Of a stretch of DNA of 6,623 nt, positions 1 to 5,184 are shown piece after piece. Below the pieces are notes generated by a model that saw only the letters and a program-made list of their open reading frames with translations, made no database searches and was not told where the DNA came from. The stretch spans positions 1 to 6,623 of the forward strand of contig CAIXQT010000148.1 of assembly GCA_903921665.1 (NCBI GenBank). The letters run 5' to 3'. A program made the position numbers and the translations under genes. Position 1 is the stretch's first letter, and the number at the start of each line of letters is the position of its first letter. This stretch comes from an uncultured Opitutia bacterium. GTDB taxonomy: Bacteria > Verrucomicrobiota > Verrucomicrobiia > Opitutales > UBA953.

Positions 1-359
1 CGGATGCAGGGCAGGGGGCGCTGCCAGCTGGGCTGGTCTTGGACGACCTGAACGAGGTCCTTCAGCTCGCCTTTGAAGTATTTCGACTCGGTGAGGACGG
101 AAAGGCAGTCGGCGCCGGCGGCCGCATAGGCGCGGGCCTGGGTCACGGCATCCACGCCTTCGCGGATCTGGCCGACGCTGGGTGACGCGCGCTTCACCTC
201 GGCGATGACGCTCAGGCGGCCGGTTACCTGGAGGGACTGGCGGAAGCCGGGGGCATGGTGACGTCCGGAGAAGGCGGCCAGTTCGGCATCCGTGACCGCA
301 CGGGCGAACGGGGCGATTTCCCGGCGCTTGGCGTCCATGATTTCGGTCAGCTTGTCCAC
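1..359 (-). CDS. trpC: Indole-3-glycerol phosphate synthase, N-terminal part (cut by window edge)
   Basis: This enzyme closes the indole ring of tryptophan by converting carboxyphenylaminodeoxyribulose phosphate to indole-3-glycerol phosphate in the cytoplasm. About 120 residues are visible, read on the minus strand from a GTG at 359-357. The N-terminus (LTEIMDAKRREIAPFAR, residues 4-20) matches the usual N-terminal helix of the family. The signature VIAEVKRASPS lies at residues 51-61; E54 and K56 correspond by position to the substrate-binding Glu and catalytic Lys of known TrpC enzymes. LTESKYFKG at 89-97 is the next conserved block. The visible part ends in LPCIR, where the conserved RKDF strand should begin. 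The GTG start is chosen because it gives the usual family length at the N-terminus and has AGGG a few bases upstream; the internal ATG at codon 8 would cut into the conserved helix. No partner trp genes are visible. The gene is divergent from mazG. Confidence 0.93.
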   Translation of the reverse strand, partial: MDKLTEIMDAKRREIAPFARAVTDAELAAFSGRHHAPGFRQSLQVTGRLSVIAEVKRASPSVGQIREGVDAVTQARAYAAAGADCLSVLTESKYFKGELKDLVQVVQDQPSWQRPLPCI

Positions 360-435
360 TGGCCCTAAACCAAACGCTCCCGGGGCTTCTGGCAATCGTT
401 TTGACTCCCTTCCTTCCTGTCCTCTGCATCTCGGC
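360..435. promoter_or_regulatory. Divergent intergenic region between trpC and mazG
   Basis: These 76 bases separate two divergent start codons, so they should hold the promoters or leaders for both trpC (leftward) and the mazG cluster (rightward). A TTGACT hexamer at 401-406 resembles a -35 box for the plus strand, but nothing resembling a -10 lies 16-18 bases downstream. The stretch before mazG (about 406-430) is strongly pyrimidine-rich and carries no Shine-Dalgarno sequence. On the trpC side, AGGG lies just before the GTG. No trp leader peptide or attenuator hairpin fits in this space. The promoter role is inferred from gene orientation, not from a convincing box pair. Confidence 0.35.
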
Positions 436-1095
436 ATGCCCGGCATCGATCTTCTGCTTGAGACCACCGCCCGACTCCGCGCTCCCGACGGTTGCCCATG
501 GGATCGCGAGCAGACGCACCGCACGATCTGCGACTGTCTGGTCGAGGAAGTCGCCGAACTGGTCCAGGCGATCGACCGCAACGACGACGCCAACTTACGC
601 GAGGAACTCGGCGACCTTCTGTTCCATGTCGCCATGCACGCGCAGATGGCGGCCGAAGCCGGGAAATTCACGTTCGACGACGTGGCCCGCGAGGTGAACG
701 AAAAGATGGTCCGTCGGCACCCGCATGTCTTCGGCGACGGCGCCAAGCTCGGGACCGCGGATGCGGTCGTGACGCAGTGGGAGCAGATCAAGCTCAAGGA
801 GAAGGGCGCGCAGAAGCCCGCCGTCTTCAAGGAATTGCCGCCTTCGCTGAATGCCATCCTGACCGCCCGCGAGGTCTGGAAGCAGATCCGCAAGAAGCAG
901 CTCGATGCCGGCGCGACGGTCGACGTCGCCAAGGTCGACGCATTATCCGCCGGCCTGGACGAAGCTGAAGCGGGTCGTCAGCTCTTCACGCTGATCGCCG
1001 CATGTCGGGATGCCGGTATCGATCCCGATTCGGCGCTGCGTCGGCAGACCGCCTCCGTCGTCGCCGAAGCCGAGCTCCGCGCCACGCGAGCCTGA
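436..1095 (+). CDS. mazG: MazG family nucleoside triphosphate pyrophosphohydrolase
   Basis: MazG enzymes hydrolyse (d)NTPs to NMP and pyrophosphate, and are linked to removal of aberrant nucleotides and to control of (p)ppGpp. This protein has 219 residues, against about 263 in E. coli. The N-terminal all-alpha MazG domain is intact: CPWDREQTH (20-28), the metal-binding EExxE motif at E37/E38/E41, the partner ExxD at E57/D60 within REELGDLLF, and VRRHPHVFGD (92-101). The C-terminal half (about 130-219) keeps family landmarks such as FKELPPSLNAIL and AGIDPDSALRR. Its two acidic motifs are missing: where EELGDLLF is expected there is EAGRQLF (178-184), and the EExxE helix is shortened. The start at 436 is chosen because MPGIDLLLETTARLRAPDG aligns with the family N-terminus; the reading frame is open back to an ATG at 292, but that would run antisense through trpC. 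No Shine-Dalgarno sequence is seen. It leads a tight four-gene cluster. Confidence 0.93.
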   Translation: MPGIDLLLETTARLRAPDGCPWDREQTHRTICDCLVEEVAELVQAIDRNDDANLREELGDLLFHVAMHAQMAAEAGKFTFDDVAREVNEKMVRRHPHVFGDGAKLGTADAVVTQWEQIKLKEKGAQKPAVFKELPPSLNAILTAREVWKQIRKKQLDAGATVDVAKVDALSAGLDEAEAGRQLFTLIAACRDAGIDPDSALRRQTASVVAEAELRATRA

Positions 1096-1097
1096 GC

Positions 1098-1823
1098 ATG
1101 GAGCAGGACGACCAGCCGATCACCGTCCACCTCGACGGCAAGGCCGTGCAGGTCTGGCCGAATGTGTCGGCTCGCGCCACCCGCGTCCGCCTGTCCGTGA
1201 AGCCGGGCCCTAAGGTCGTGCTCACTTATCCGCCACACGCCACGCATGCCTCTGCGCTGGCTTTCCTGCGGGATAACCTGCCTTGGTTGGGCAGGGTCTT
1301 GGCGAAGGCAAGGACCGTGCAGCCTTCGCTTACCTCGCACCTCCGTCGCTTCCCGTGGGTCACGCTCGATGAACGACTGCTGGCGATCGAGATGTCGGAA
1401 GGCGCTCGCGGGGCGATCCGTATCTCCAAGACCGAGGACAAGGTGCAATTGGTCATGCCGTCCGTGGATCCGGAGCGCGGCGCGGTCCGCGTCATCCGTC
1501 GGTTGGCCGAGACCGGCCTCGGGCTCGCCGTCGAACGCCTGAGCACGAAGGTCGGCGTATCCGTCCAGCAGGTCAGCGTGAGAGATCAGACGACGCGCTG
1601 GGGGTCTTGTTCGACCGCGGGGACGCTGTCCTTGAATTGGCGTCTCGTGCTGCTGCCGCCCATGTTGCATGACCACGTCATCCTGCATGAACTTTCCCAT
1701 CGTCGTCACATGGATCACTCCGACCGCTTCTGGAATCAGCTCGCCGCCTGGGATCCGGATTGGAAGAAGCATGACCGCGAACTGACCAAGCGGTGGAACA
1801 TCATCATGGATCTTGGACGATGA
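1098..1823 (+). CDS. YgjP-like (DUF45) zinc metallopeptidase family protein
   Basis: The 241-residue protein has the hallmarks of the YgjP/DUF45 family of minigluzincin-like M48-related metallopeptidases. TTRWGSCSTAGTLSLNWRL lies at 165-183, followed by LLPP (185-188) and the zinc motif HELSH at 197-201. The third ligand is H207 in HMDHSDRFW. H197, H201 and H207 should bind zinc, with E198 as catalytic base. The N-terminal half (about 5-120) is the poorly conserved beta-rich region usual for the family. No signal peptide or membrane segment is visible, so it is likely cytosolic. Physiological substrates of this family are not well established. The ATG at 1098 is 2 bases after the mazG stop, which suggests translational coupling; the frame is open upstream to 1002, but that extension lies inside mazG and lacks family similarity. 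Only a weak GAG precedes the start. Confidence 0.88.
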   Translation: MEQDDQPITVHLDGKAVQVWPNVSARATRVRLSVKPGPKVVLTYPPHATHASALAFLRDNLPWLGRVLAKARTVQPSLTSHLRRFPWVTLDERLLAIEMSEGARGAIRISKTEDKVQLVMPSVDPERGAVRVIRRLAETGLGLAVERLSTKVGVSVQQVSVRDQTTRWGSCSTAGTLSLNWRLVLLPPMLHDHVILHELSHRRHMDHSDRFWNQLAAWDPDWKKHDRELTKRWNIIMDLGR

Positions 1824-2371
1824 ACCCTCCGGAAGTCGGCCAATCCCCTGATGAGATCTTCGACGTCGTCGACGTGCATGACGTGGTCGTCGGCCGGGAA
1901 TTCCGTCGGGAGATCCATCGCCGCGGCCTGCTGCACCGGGCGATCCATATCTTCTGGTTACGGGCGGATGGCATGCTCTGCCTGCAGCGCCGTTCTTACG
2001 CCAAGGACAACTGTCCGGGAGCGTTGAGCTCATCCTGCGCCGGGCATGTGGATGCCGGAGAAGACTACCAGACGGCGGCCGTCCGGGAATTGCACGAGGA
2101 GCTCGGCATCATGGTTTCGGCAGAGCAGCTGGCGGAAATCGACTACGCTCCGTGTCACCCGGACCTCGGGAACGAGTTCGTCCGTTCTTATGTGCTGAAG
2201 GGAGATTACCCGACCCGGCTCGCCCGCTTCGAGGTGGATGCGATCGTCTGGCGGTCGCCGGCTGAGACGGAGGCTTGGGCGCGGACCGATTCGTCATGCT
2301 TCGCGACCCCGTTGATGCATCTTTTGCGCCGCGGTTCGGTTCGAGCTGCACTGGGGCTGGCGGCGTTATAG
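1820..2371 (+). CDS. NUDIX hydrolase, YfcD / isopentenyl-diphosphate isomerase-like subgroup
   Basis: NUDIX enzymes cleave nucleoside diphosphates linked to another moiety, using a metal-binding helix. This 183-residue protein carries a complete Nudix box at 75-97: G75, E81, then REL.EELGI at 89-97, matching G-x5-E-x7-REUxEExGU with no deviations. Upstream, EIFDVVDVHDVVVG (12-25), R.G.LHRAIHIF and LQRRSYAKDNCPGALSS match the layout of E. coli YfcD and type I isopentenyl-diphosphate isomerase. C73 sits just before the box, close to where the isomerase has its catalytic Cys. The intact REUxEE motif favours a hydrolase over an isomerase. The substrate cannot be told from sequence. The ATG at 1820 overlaps the previous stop (ATGA), indicating translational coupling. 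An ATG at 1793 would add nine residues of metallopeptidase-overlapping sequence and is less likely. Confidence 0.9.
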   Translation: MNPPEVGQSPDEIFDVVDVHDVVVGREFRREIHRRGLLHRAIHIFWLRADGMLCLQRRSYAKDNCPGALSSSCAGHVDAGEDYQTAAVRELHEELGIMVSAEQLAEIDYAPCHPDLGNEFVRSYVLKGDYPTRLARFEVDAIVWRSPAETEAWARTDSSCFATPLMHLLRRGSVRAALGLAAL

Positions 2372-2406
2372 TTTGAATTATCCGTGGTTAGGTGAGATAG
2401 AGAGGC

Positions 2407-3066
2407 GTGTCCGCCACCCCCCGAGATCCCAATGACGCCCCGGCCGTCGTGCCGTGGTACCATTGGATCTGGGTCGTGCCAGCGGCCGGGTTCTTGCGTC
2501 TGTGGTTGGCCACCTTGCGCTTCCGATCTAACGTCGACCGCATCGACGACACGGAGGGGCCGGTCGTCCTCTTGCTTTGGCACGATAAGCTGTTCGTCTC
2601 GTCGTGGATAGCCAACCGCTACTTCCGCCGGCCCGTGACGGCGCTCATCAGCACGAGCAAGGACGGCGCCTGGCTGGTCGCCTTCTTCAGGCTGATGGGC
2701 ATCACCGCCGTTCGCGGGTCTTCGAACCGCCGAGGTGCGGCTGCTTTGATCACGCTGACCCGGTCGATGCGAGCAGGATGTCACGTCGGTATCACGCCGG
2801 ACGGCCCGAAGGGCCCAGCTTTGGAATTCAAGCCCGGCGCCGTCTCGCTGGCGAGGCTCACGCGGACGCCCTTCGTGATCATGGGTATCCGTTACCACTC
2901 TTGCTGGCGGATGCGCAGCTGGGATCGCTTCGCCTTGCCGGTCCCTTTTTCAAAGGTGGAAGTCACTTTGCTGCGAGAACCGGGGGCAACTGAGGCAGAG
3001 ACCGACGAGGGCGTCGTCGCCAGGTTACAGGCAAGGTTGAATGAGACTTCGACCGGACCGGCTTAA
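2407..3066 (+). CDS. DUF374 lysophospholipid-type acyltransferase
   Basis: This 219-residue protein belongs to the DUF374 branch of the LPLAT acyltransferase superfamily. Visible blocks in order are: hydrophobic WIWVVPAAGFLRLWLATL (20-37), a likely membrane-associating helix; LLLWHDKLF (55-63) with H59; ISTSKDG (81-87); AVRGSSNRRG (101-110); GITPDGPKGP (128-137); FKPGAVSLARLT (141-152); and SWDRFALPVPFSKV (171-184). DUF374 proteins are membrane-bound acyl transferases, and some epsilonproteobacterial members (LpxJ) are reported as late lipid A acyltransferases, so a role in outer-membrane lipid assembly is plausible but unproven here. The start is GTG at 2407, with GAGAGG immediately upstream and GGTGAG at 2391-2396 at a more usual distance. 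It follows the NUDIX gene after 35 bases and ends 4 bases from the convergent ribE stop. Confidence 0.9.
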   Translation: MSATPRDPNDAPAVVPWYHWIWVVPAAGFLRLWLATLRFRSNVDRIDDTEGPVVLLLWHDKLFVSSWIANRYFRRPVTALISTSKDGAWLVAFFRLMGITAVRGSSNRRGAAALITLTRSMRAGCHVGITPDGPKGPALEFKPGAVSLARLTRTPFVIMGIRYHSCWRMRSWDRFALPVPFSKVEVTLLREPGATEAETDEGVVARLQARLNETSTGPA

Positions 3067-3069
3067 GCC
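3060..3069. repeat. 10-base perfect palindrome at the convergent gene ends
   Basis: GGCTTAAGCC spans the stop codon of the acyltransferase gene and the 4-base spacer before the ribE stop. It sits inside the loop of a longer inverted repeat: AGGCAAGG at 3029-3036 and CCTTGCCT at 3076-3083. Neither has a T-run, so this is not a classical intrinsic terminator. It may still form a shared 3' end structure for the two convergent transcripts. Chance occurrence is quite possible. Confidence 0.3.
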
Positions 3070-3070
3070 C

Positions 3071-3661
3071 CTAGTCCTTGCCTAGCAGCTTTTCCGCGTA
3101 CTTCGCCAGCAGGTCTGATTCCAGGTTCACCCGGTCGCCGACTTTTCGTCGGGCAAGGTTGGTGACCTCGAGCGTATGTGGGATGATCCAGATCCGGAAG
3201 CCGCCCGGAATAAGGTCGGCGACCGTCAAGGACATGCCGTCCACGGCGACACATCCTTTGCGGACGATGTGCCGGAGGAACGTTTCGGAGGCGCTGATAT
3301 CGAGCCGCCAATCGGCGCCATCTTGGCCGAAGAAGGCGACCTCGCCGCATCCGTCGATGTGTCCGGTCACGAAATGTCCACCCATCCGGTCGGTGGGCAG
3401 GAGGCTGGGCTCGATGTTGACGACCGAGCCCGGCTGTAGGTCGCCAAGGTTCGTCAGGCGGAGAGTTTCGGCAAGGAGGTCGAAGCTGGCCTCATGGCCT
3501 TTGGGGTCCACGACGGTCAGGCAGCACCCGTTCGTGGCAATGCTGTCTCCTGGCTTGGCCGAAGAGAGGAGTGGGTGGGAGAGGGTGAGGCGAGCGCCAC
3601 CTCCCTCGCGGGTAGAGATGTCGGCCACCTTTGCCGCGCCCTGGACTAACCCTGTGAACAT
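3071..3661 (-). CDS. ribE: Riboflavin synthase, alpha subunit
   Basis: The enzyme dismutates two 6,7-dimethyl-8-ribityllumazine molecules into riboflavin and a pyrimidinedione, the last step of vitamin B2 synthesis. The 196-residue protein starts with MFTGLVQG, the near-invariant family N-terminus, which fixes the start at 3661. It has the two tandem lumazine-binding barrels. The first contains GDSIATNGCCLTVV (38-51), and the second opens at GGHFVTGHIDG (93-103) with KGCVAVDGMSLTV and IPHTLEVTNL. VNLESDLLAKYAEKLL forms the C-terminal trimerisation helix. Length is normal. The gene is also called ribC in some species. No Shine-Dalgarno sequence is seen. No FMN riboswitch is present: only 37 bases separate it from tatA, and most of these form a terminator hairpin. 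Other rib genes are not in the window. Confidence 0.96.
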   Translation of the reverse strand: MFTGLVQGAAKVADISTREGGGARLTLSHPLLSSAKPGDSIATNGCCLTVVDPKGHEASFDLLAETLRLTNLGDLQPGSVVNIEPSLLPTDRMGGHFVTGHIDGCGEVAFFGQDGADWRLDISASETFLRHIVRKGCVAVDGMSLTVADLIPGGFRIWIIPHTLEVTNLARRKVGDRVNLESDLLAKYAEKLLGKD

Positions 3662-3663
3662 CG

Positions 3664-3692
3664 GAAATGAAAAGGGGCCTTTTCAGGCCCCT
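3664..3692 (-). terminator. Intrinsic terminator after tatA, directly ahead of ribE
   Basis: Bases 3673-3680 pair perfectly with 3685-3692 (8 bp, stem AGGGGCCT on the plus strand, 4-base loop). Read on the minus strand, the GC-rich stem is followed by TTTTCATTT, as expected of a rho-independent terminator. It begins 6 bases after the tatA stop codon. Read on the plus strand there is no T-run, so it acts leftward. The U-tract runs to within a few bases of the ribE ATG, leaving almost no leader between terminator and ribE. Confidence 0.8.
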
Positions 3693-3698
3693 AGAGTC

Positions 3699-3995
3699 TT
3701 AGTTCTGCTTGCCGTCTTGGGCTCGCTTGGCGCGTTCTTCGGCCTCGAGCTTGGCGCGGACCGCCGCACGTTCTTCTTCTTCGATCTGCTTCATGCGGAA
3801 TTTCTTGCGTTCGTCTTCCTCGACGGCGTTACGGACTTCGTCTTCGACTTCTTCCGAAGCCTTCTTGAATTCTTTCTTGGCCTTGCCGAGTCCGCGGGCG
3901 AGCTCGGGGAGCTTGGAGCCTCCGAAGAGGAGCAGGACGACGAAGAGCACAACCCAGATGACTGGGCCGTCGAATACGGCGAGGGGGAGATTCAT
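3699..3995 (-). CDS. tatA: Sec-independent protein translocase subunit TatA/E
   Basis: TatA oligomers form the transport element of the twin-arginine system, which exports folded proteins across the inner membrane. The 98-residue protein has a short N-terminal membrane helix (about 11-24, PVIWVVLFVVLLLF), the hinge FGGSKLPE (24-31) and an amphipathic helix (ELARGLGKAKKEFKKA, 31-46). That is the classical TatA order. The rest (47-98) is a highly charged Glu/Lys/Arg-rich helical tail, probably a coiled coil facing the cytoplasm, longer than the conserved core requires. TatB is less likely because of the canonical FG..KLPE hinge and the short length, although TatA and TatB cannot always be separated by sequence. 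tatB and tatC are not adjacent. The ATG at 3995 gives the expected short N-terminal periplasmic segment. No Shine-Dalgarno sequence is visible upstream. Confidence 0.93.
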   Translation of the reverse strand: MNLPLAVFDGPVIWVVLFVVLLLFGGSKLPELARGLGKAKKEFKKASEEVEDEVRNAVEEDERKKFRMKQIEEEERAAVRAKLEAEERAKRAQDGKQN

Positions 3996-4053
3996 GGTCA
4001 GATTGCGGTTGCTGTGATTGAGGGAGAGTCAAATATTTCAATAAATCCAGGTC
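3996..4053. promoter_or_regulatory. AT-rich divergent promoter region between tatA and acylphosphatase
   Basis: This 58-base spacer lies between divergent start codons and holds the AT-richest patch of the window (about 4030-4046). Two weak plus-strand box pairs can be drawn. One is TTGCTG at 4009-4014 with AATATT at 4032-4037 (17-base spacer). The other is TTGAGG at 4018-4023 with AATAAA at 4040-4045 (16-base spacer), which would place the transcript start almost at the acylphosphatase ATG. Neither is a strong consensus match. The minus-strand promoter for tatA probably overlaps the same AT-rich patch. The region's promoter role is inferred from orientation and composition. Confidence 0.4.
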
Positions 4054-4335
4054 ATGTCAACCCATGTCTCCCATCGTGATGTCTGGTATGTCGGACATGT
4101 CCAAGGGGTCGGTTTTCGTGCCCAAGTCCTCGATTTAGCCCGCGGCTATGACGTGACCGGCTACGTCCAGAACCTCGCCGATGGCCGGGTCTACCTGCAT
4201 GCCGAAGGCGTGCAGGCGGAGGTCGAGGCCTTCACCGATCAGATCGCCAAGTCCCTCGACGGACATATTCGCGGCGAAGAGATCAAGACCTTTTCCGGTC
4301 TGCGCACCTGCCGTGATTTTGCCATCCGCCGATGA
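4054..4335 (+). CDS. acyP: Acylphosphatase
   Basis: Acylphosphatases hydrolyse carboxyl-phosphate bonds such as those in acetyl phosphate or 1,3-bisphosphoglycerate. The 93-residue protein is the normal single-domain length. GHVQGVGFR at 14-22 supplies the phosphate-binding loop and the essential R22. GYVQNLADGRV at 36-46 supplies the catalytic N40. EG.QAEVEAF follows as the second alpha-beta unit. The ATG at 4054 leaves a short N-terminal strand (WYVGHV) as usual. The upstream AGG is too close to be a good ribosome site. The stop overlaps the start of the next gene (ATGA), so it is probably the first cistron of an operon with the ABC exporter. That pairing may be only transcriptional convenience; no functional link is obvious. 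Confidence 0.94.
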   Translation: MSTHVSHRDVWYVGHVQGVGFRAQVLDLARGYDVTGYVQNLADGRVYLHAEGVQAEVEAFTDQIAKSLDGHIRGEEIKTFSGLRTCRDFAIRR

Positions 4336-5183
4336 GTTCCGCCATCTCCGTCCGCCACCTCACGAAGGATTTCCAGATCGGCATCCGCGGGCTAAAGCTG
4401 CGCGCGGTCGATGACTTGTCTTTGGAGATTCCGCGCGGACAGGTCTACGGCTTGCTCGGACCTAACGGATGCGGCAAGAGCACCACGCTGAAGGTCGTGC
4501 TCGGCCTCGTGTCGGCCACCGCGGGCGAAATCAGCATCCTCGGGCATCCTTCGGCCACTGCGGCGGCCCGCAGTCGCACGGGTTTCCTGCCGGAGGCTCC
4601 TTACTTCCACAAGTTCCTCAGTGGTCGCGAACTCGTAACTTACTGCGCCCGCCTCAGCGGCGTCCGTCCGGCCGACCTCTCCGCCGCCGTCGAGGATGCG
4701 CTCGGCCTCGCCGCCATGACTGATGCGGCCGATCGCACGATCGGGACCTATTCCAAAGGCATGTTGCAACGTATCGGGTTCGCCCAGGCCATCGTGCACG
4801 ACCCGGAGCTCGTCATCCTGGATGAACCGACCGCCGGGGTGGACCCCGTCGGGTCGGCCGCCATCGGACGGATGATCCATGCCATGCGCGACAAGGGTAA
4901 GACCGTGGTGCTGTGTTCCCATCTGCTCGGGCAGGTGGAGCAAGTCTGCGACCGCGTCGCGATCATGGATCGGGGTAAGCTGGTGCTCGAGGGTCGCGTC
5001 GAAGACGTCCTCGCCCGGCGGGATCGCCATGTGATGACCATCGAAGCCCTGACTCCGGCCGCCCGCGAGGCCGCCGAGGCCGCTCTGGCCGCCCATGGCG
5101 CGCGGGTCACTTCCGTCACCCATCCTCGTCGCTCACTTGAAGACCTTTTCCGCGAGCTCGTCACCGGCAGCCGCGACGCCTGA
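4332..5183 (+). CDS. ABC transporter ATP-binding protein, ABC-2 exporter type
   Basis: This 283-residue nucleotide-binding subunit would power the membrane protein encoded next. Walker A is GPNGCGKST at 43-51. The Q-loop region reads TGFLPE (83-88), with the Pro-Glu form common in ABC-2 exporters. The signature motif is YSKGMLQR at 140-147, and Walker B VILDEP is at 161-166 with catalytic E165. The D-loop AGVD is at 168-171 and the switch His is H197 in CSHL. A C-terminal extension (about 225-283) of the alpha/beta type ends in SLEDLFRELV, the usual motif closing this subfamily. All ATPase residues are present. The start overlaps the acylphosphatase stop, and the stop is followed after 1 base by the permease ATG. 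The subfamily resembles NatA/NosF/Gld-like ATPases; the exported substrate cannot be predicted. Confidence 0.94.
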   Translation: MSSAISVRHLTKDFQIGIRGLKLRAVDDLSLEIPRGQVYGLLGPNGCGKSTTLKVVLGLVSATAGEISILGHPSATAAARSRTGFLPEAPYFHKFLSGRELVTYCARLSGVRPADLSAAVEDALGLAAMTDAADRTIGTYSKGMLQRIGFAQAIVHDPELVILDEPTAGVDPVGSAAIGRMIHAMRDKGKTVVLCSHLLGQVEQVCDRVAIMDRGKLVLEGRVEDVLARRDRHVMTIEALTPAAREAAEAALAAHGARVTSVTHPRRSLEDLFRELVTGSRDA

Positions 5184-5184
5184 C

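Noticed and set aside
401..429. sigma70-type promoter from TTGACT at 401
   Set aside because: There is no recognisable -10 box at 16-18 bases; the expected position reads CTGCAT.
292..435. Upstream extension of mazG to an ATG at 292
   Set aside because: It would add 48 residues antisense to the conserved N-terminus of trpC. The family N-terminus fits the ATG at 436.
978..2033. Long open frame on the minus strand (351 codons)
   Set aside because: It lies antisense to the metallopeptidase and NUDIX genes, whose motifs are unmistakable. Its translation is Arg/His/Gly-rich low-quality sequence typical of antisense frames in high-GC DNA.
2206..2898. Minus-strand open frame (230 codons) opposite the NUDIX and acyltransferase genes
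   Set aside because: It is an antisense shadow; the opposite strand carries complete family motifs throughout.
3662..3698. FMN riboswitch upstream of ribE
   Set aside because: Only 37 bases separate ribE from tatA and they are filled by a simple terminator hairpin; an RFN element needs well over 100 bases.
3078..4079. Plus-strand open frame (333 codons) across ribE and tatA
   Set aside because: It runs antisense through two well-supported genes and the terminator. The composition is an Arg/Ser/Pro then Phe/Glu-rich mirror of ribE and tatA codons, with no family features.
5095..5184. Upstream extension of the permease to 5095
   Set aside because: It overlaps the conserved C-terminus of the ATPase. 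The ATG at 5185 gives the normal elbow-helix start.
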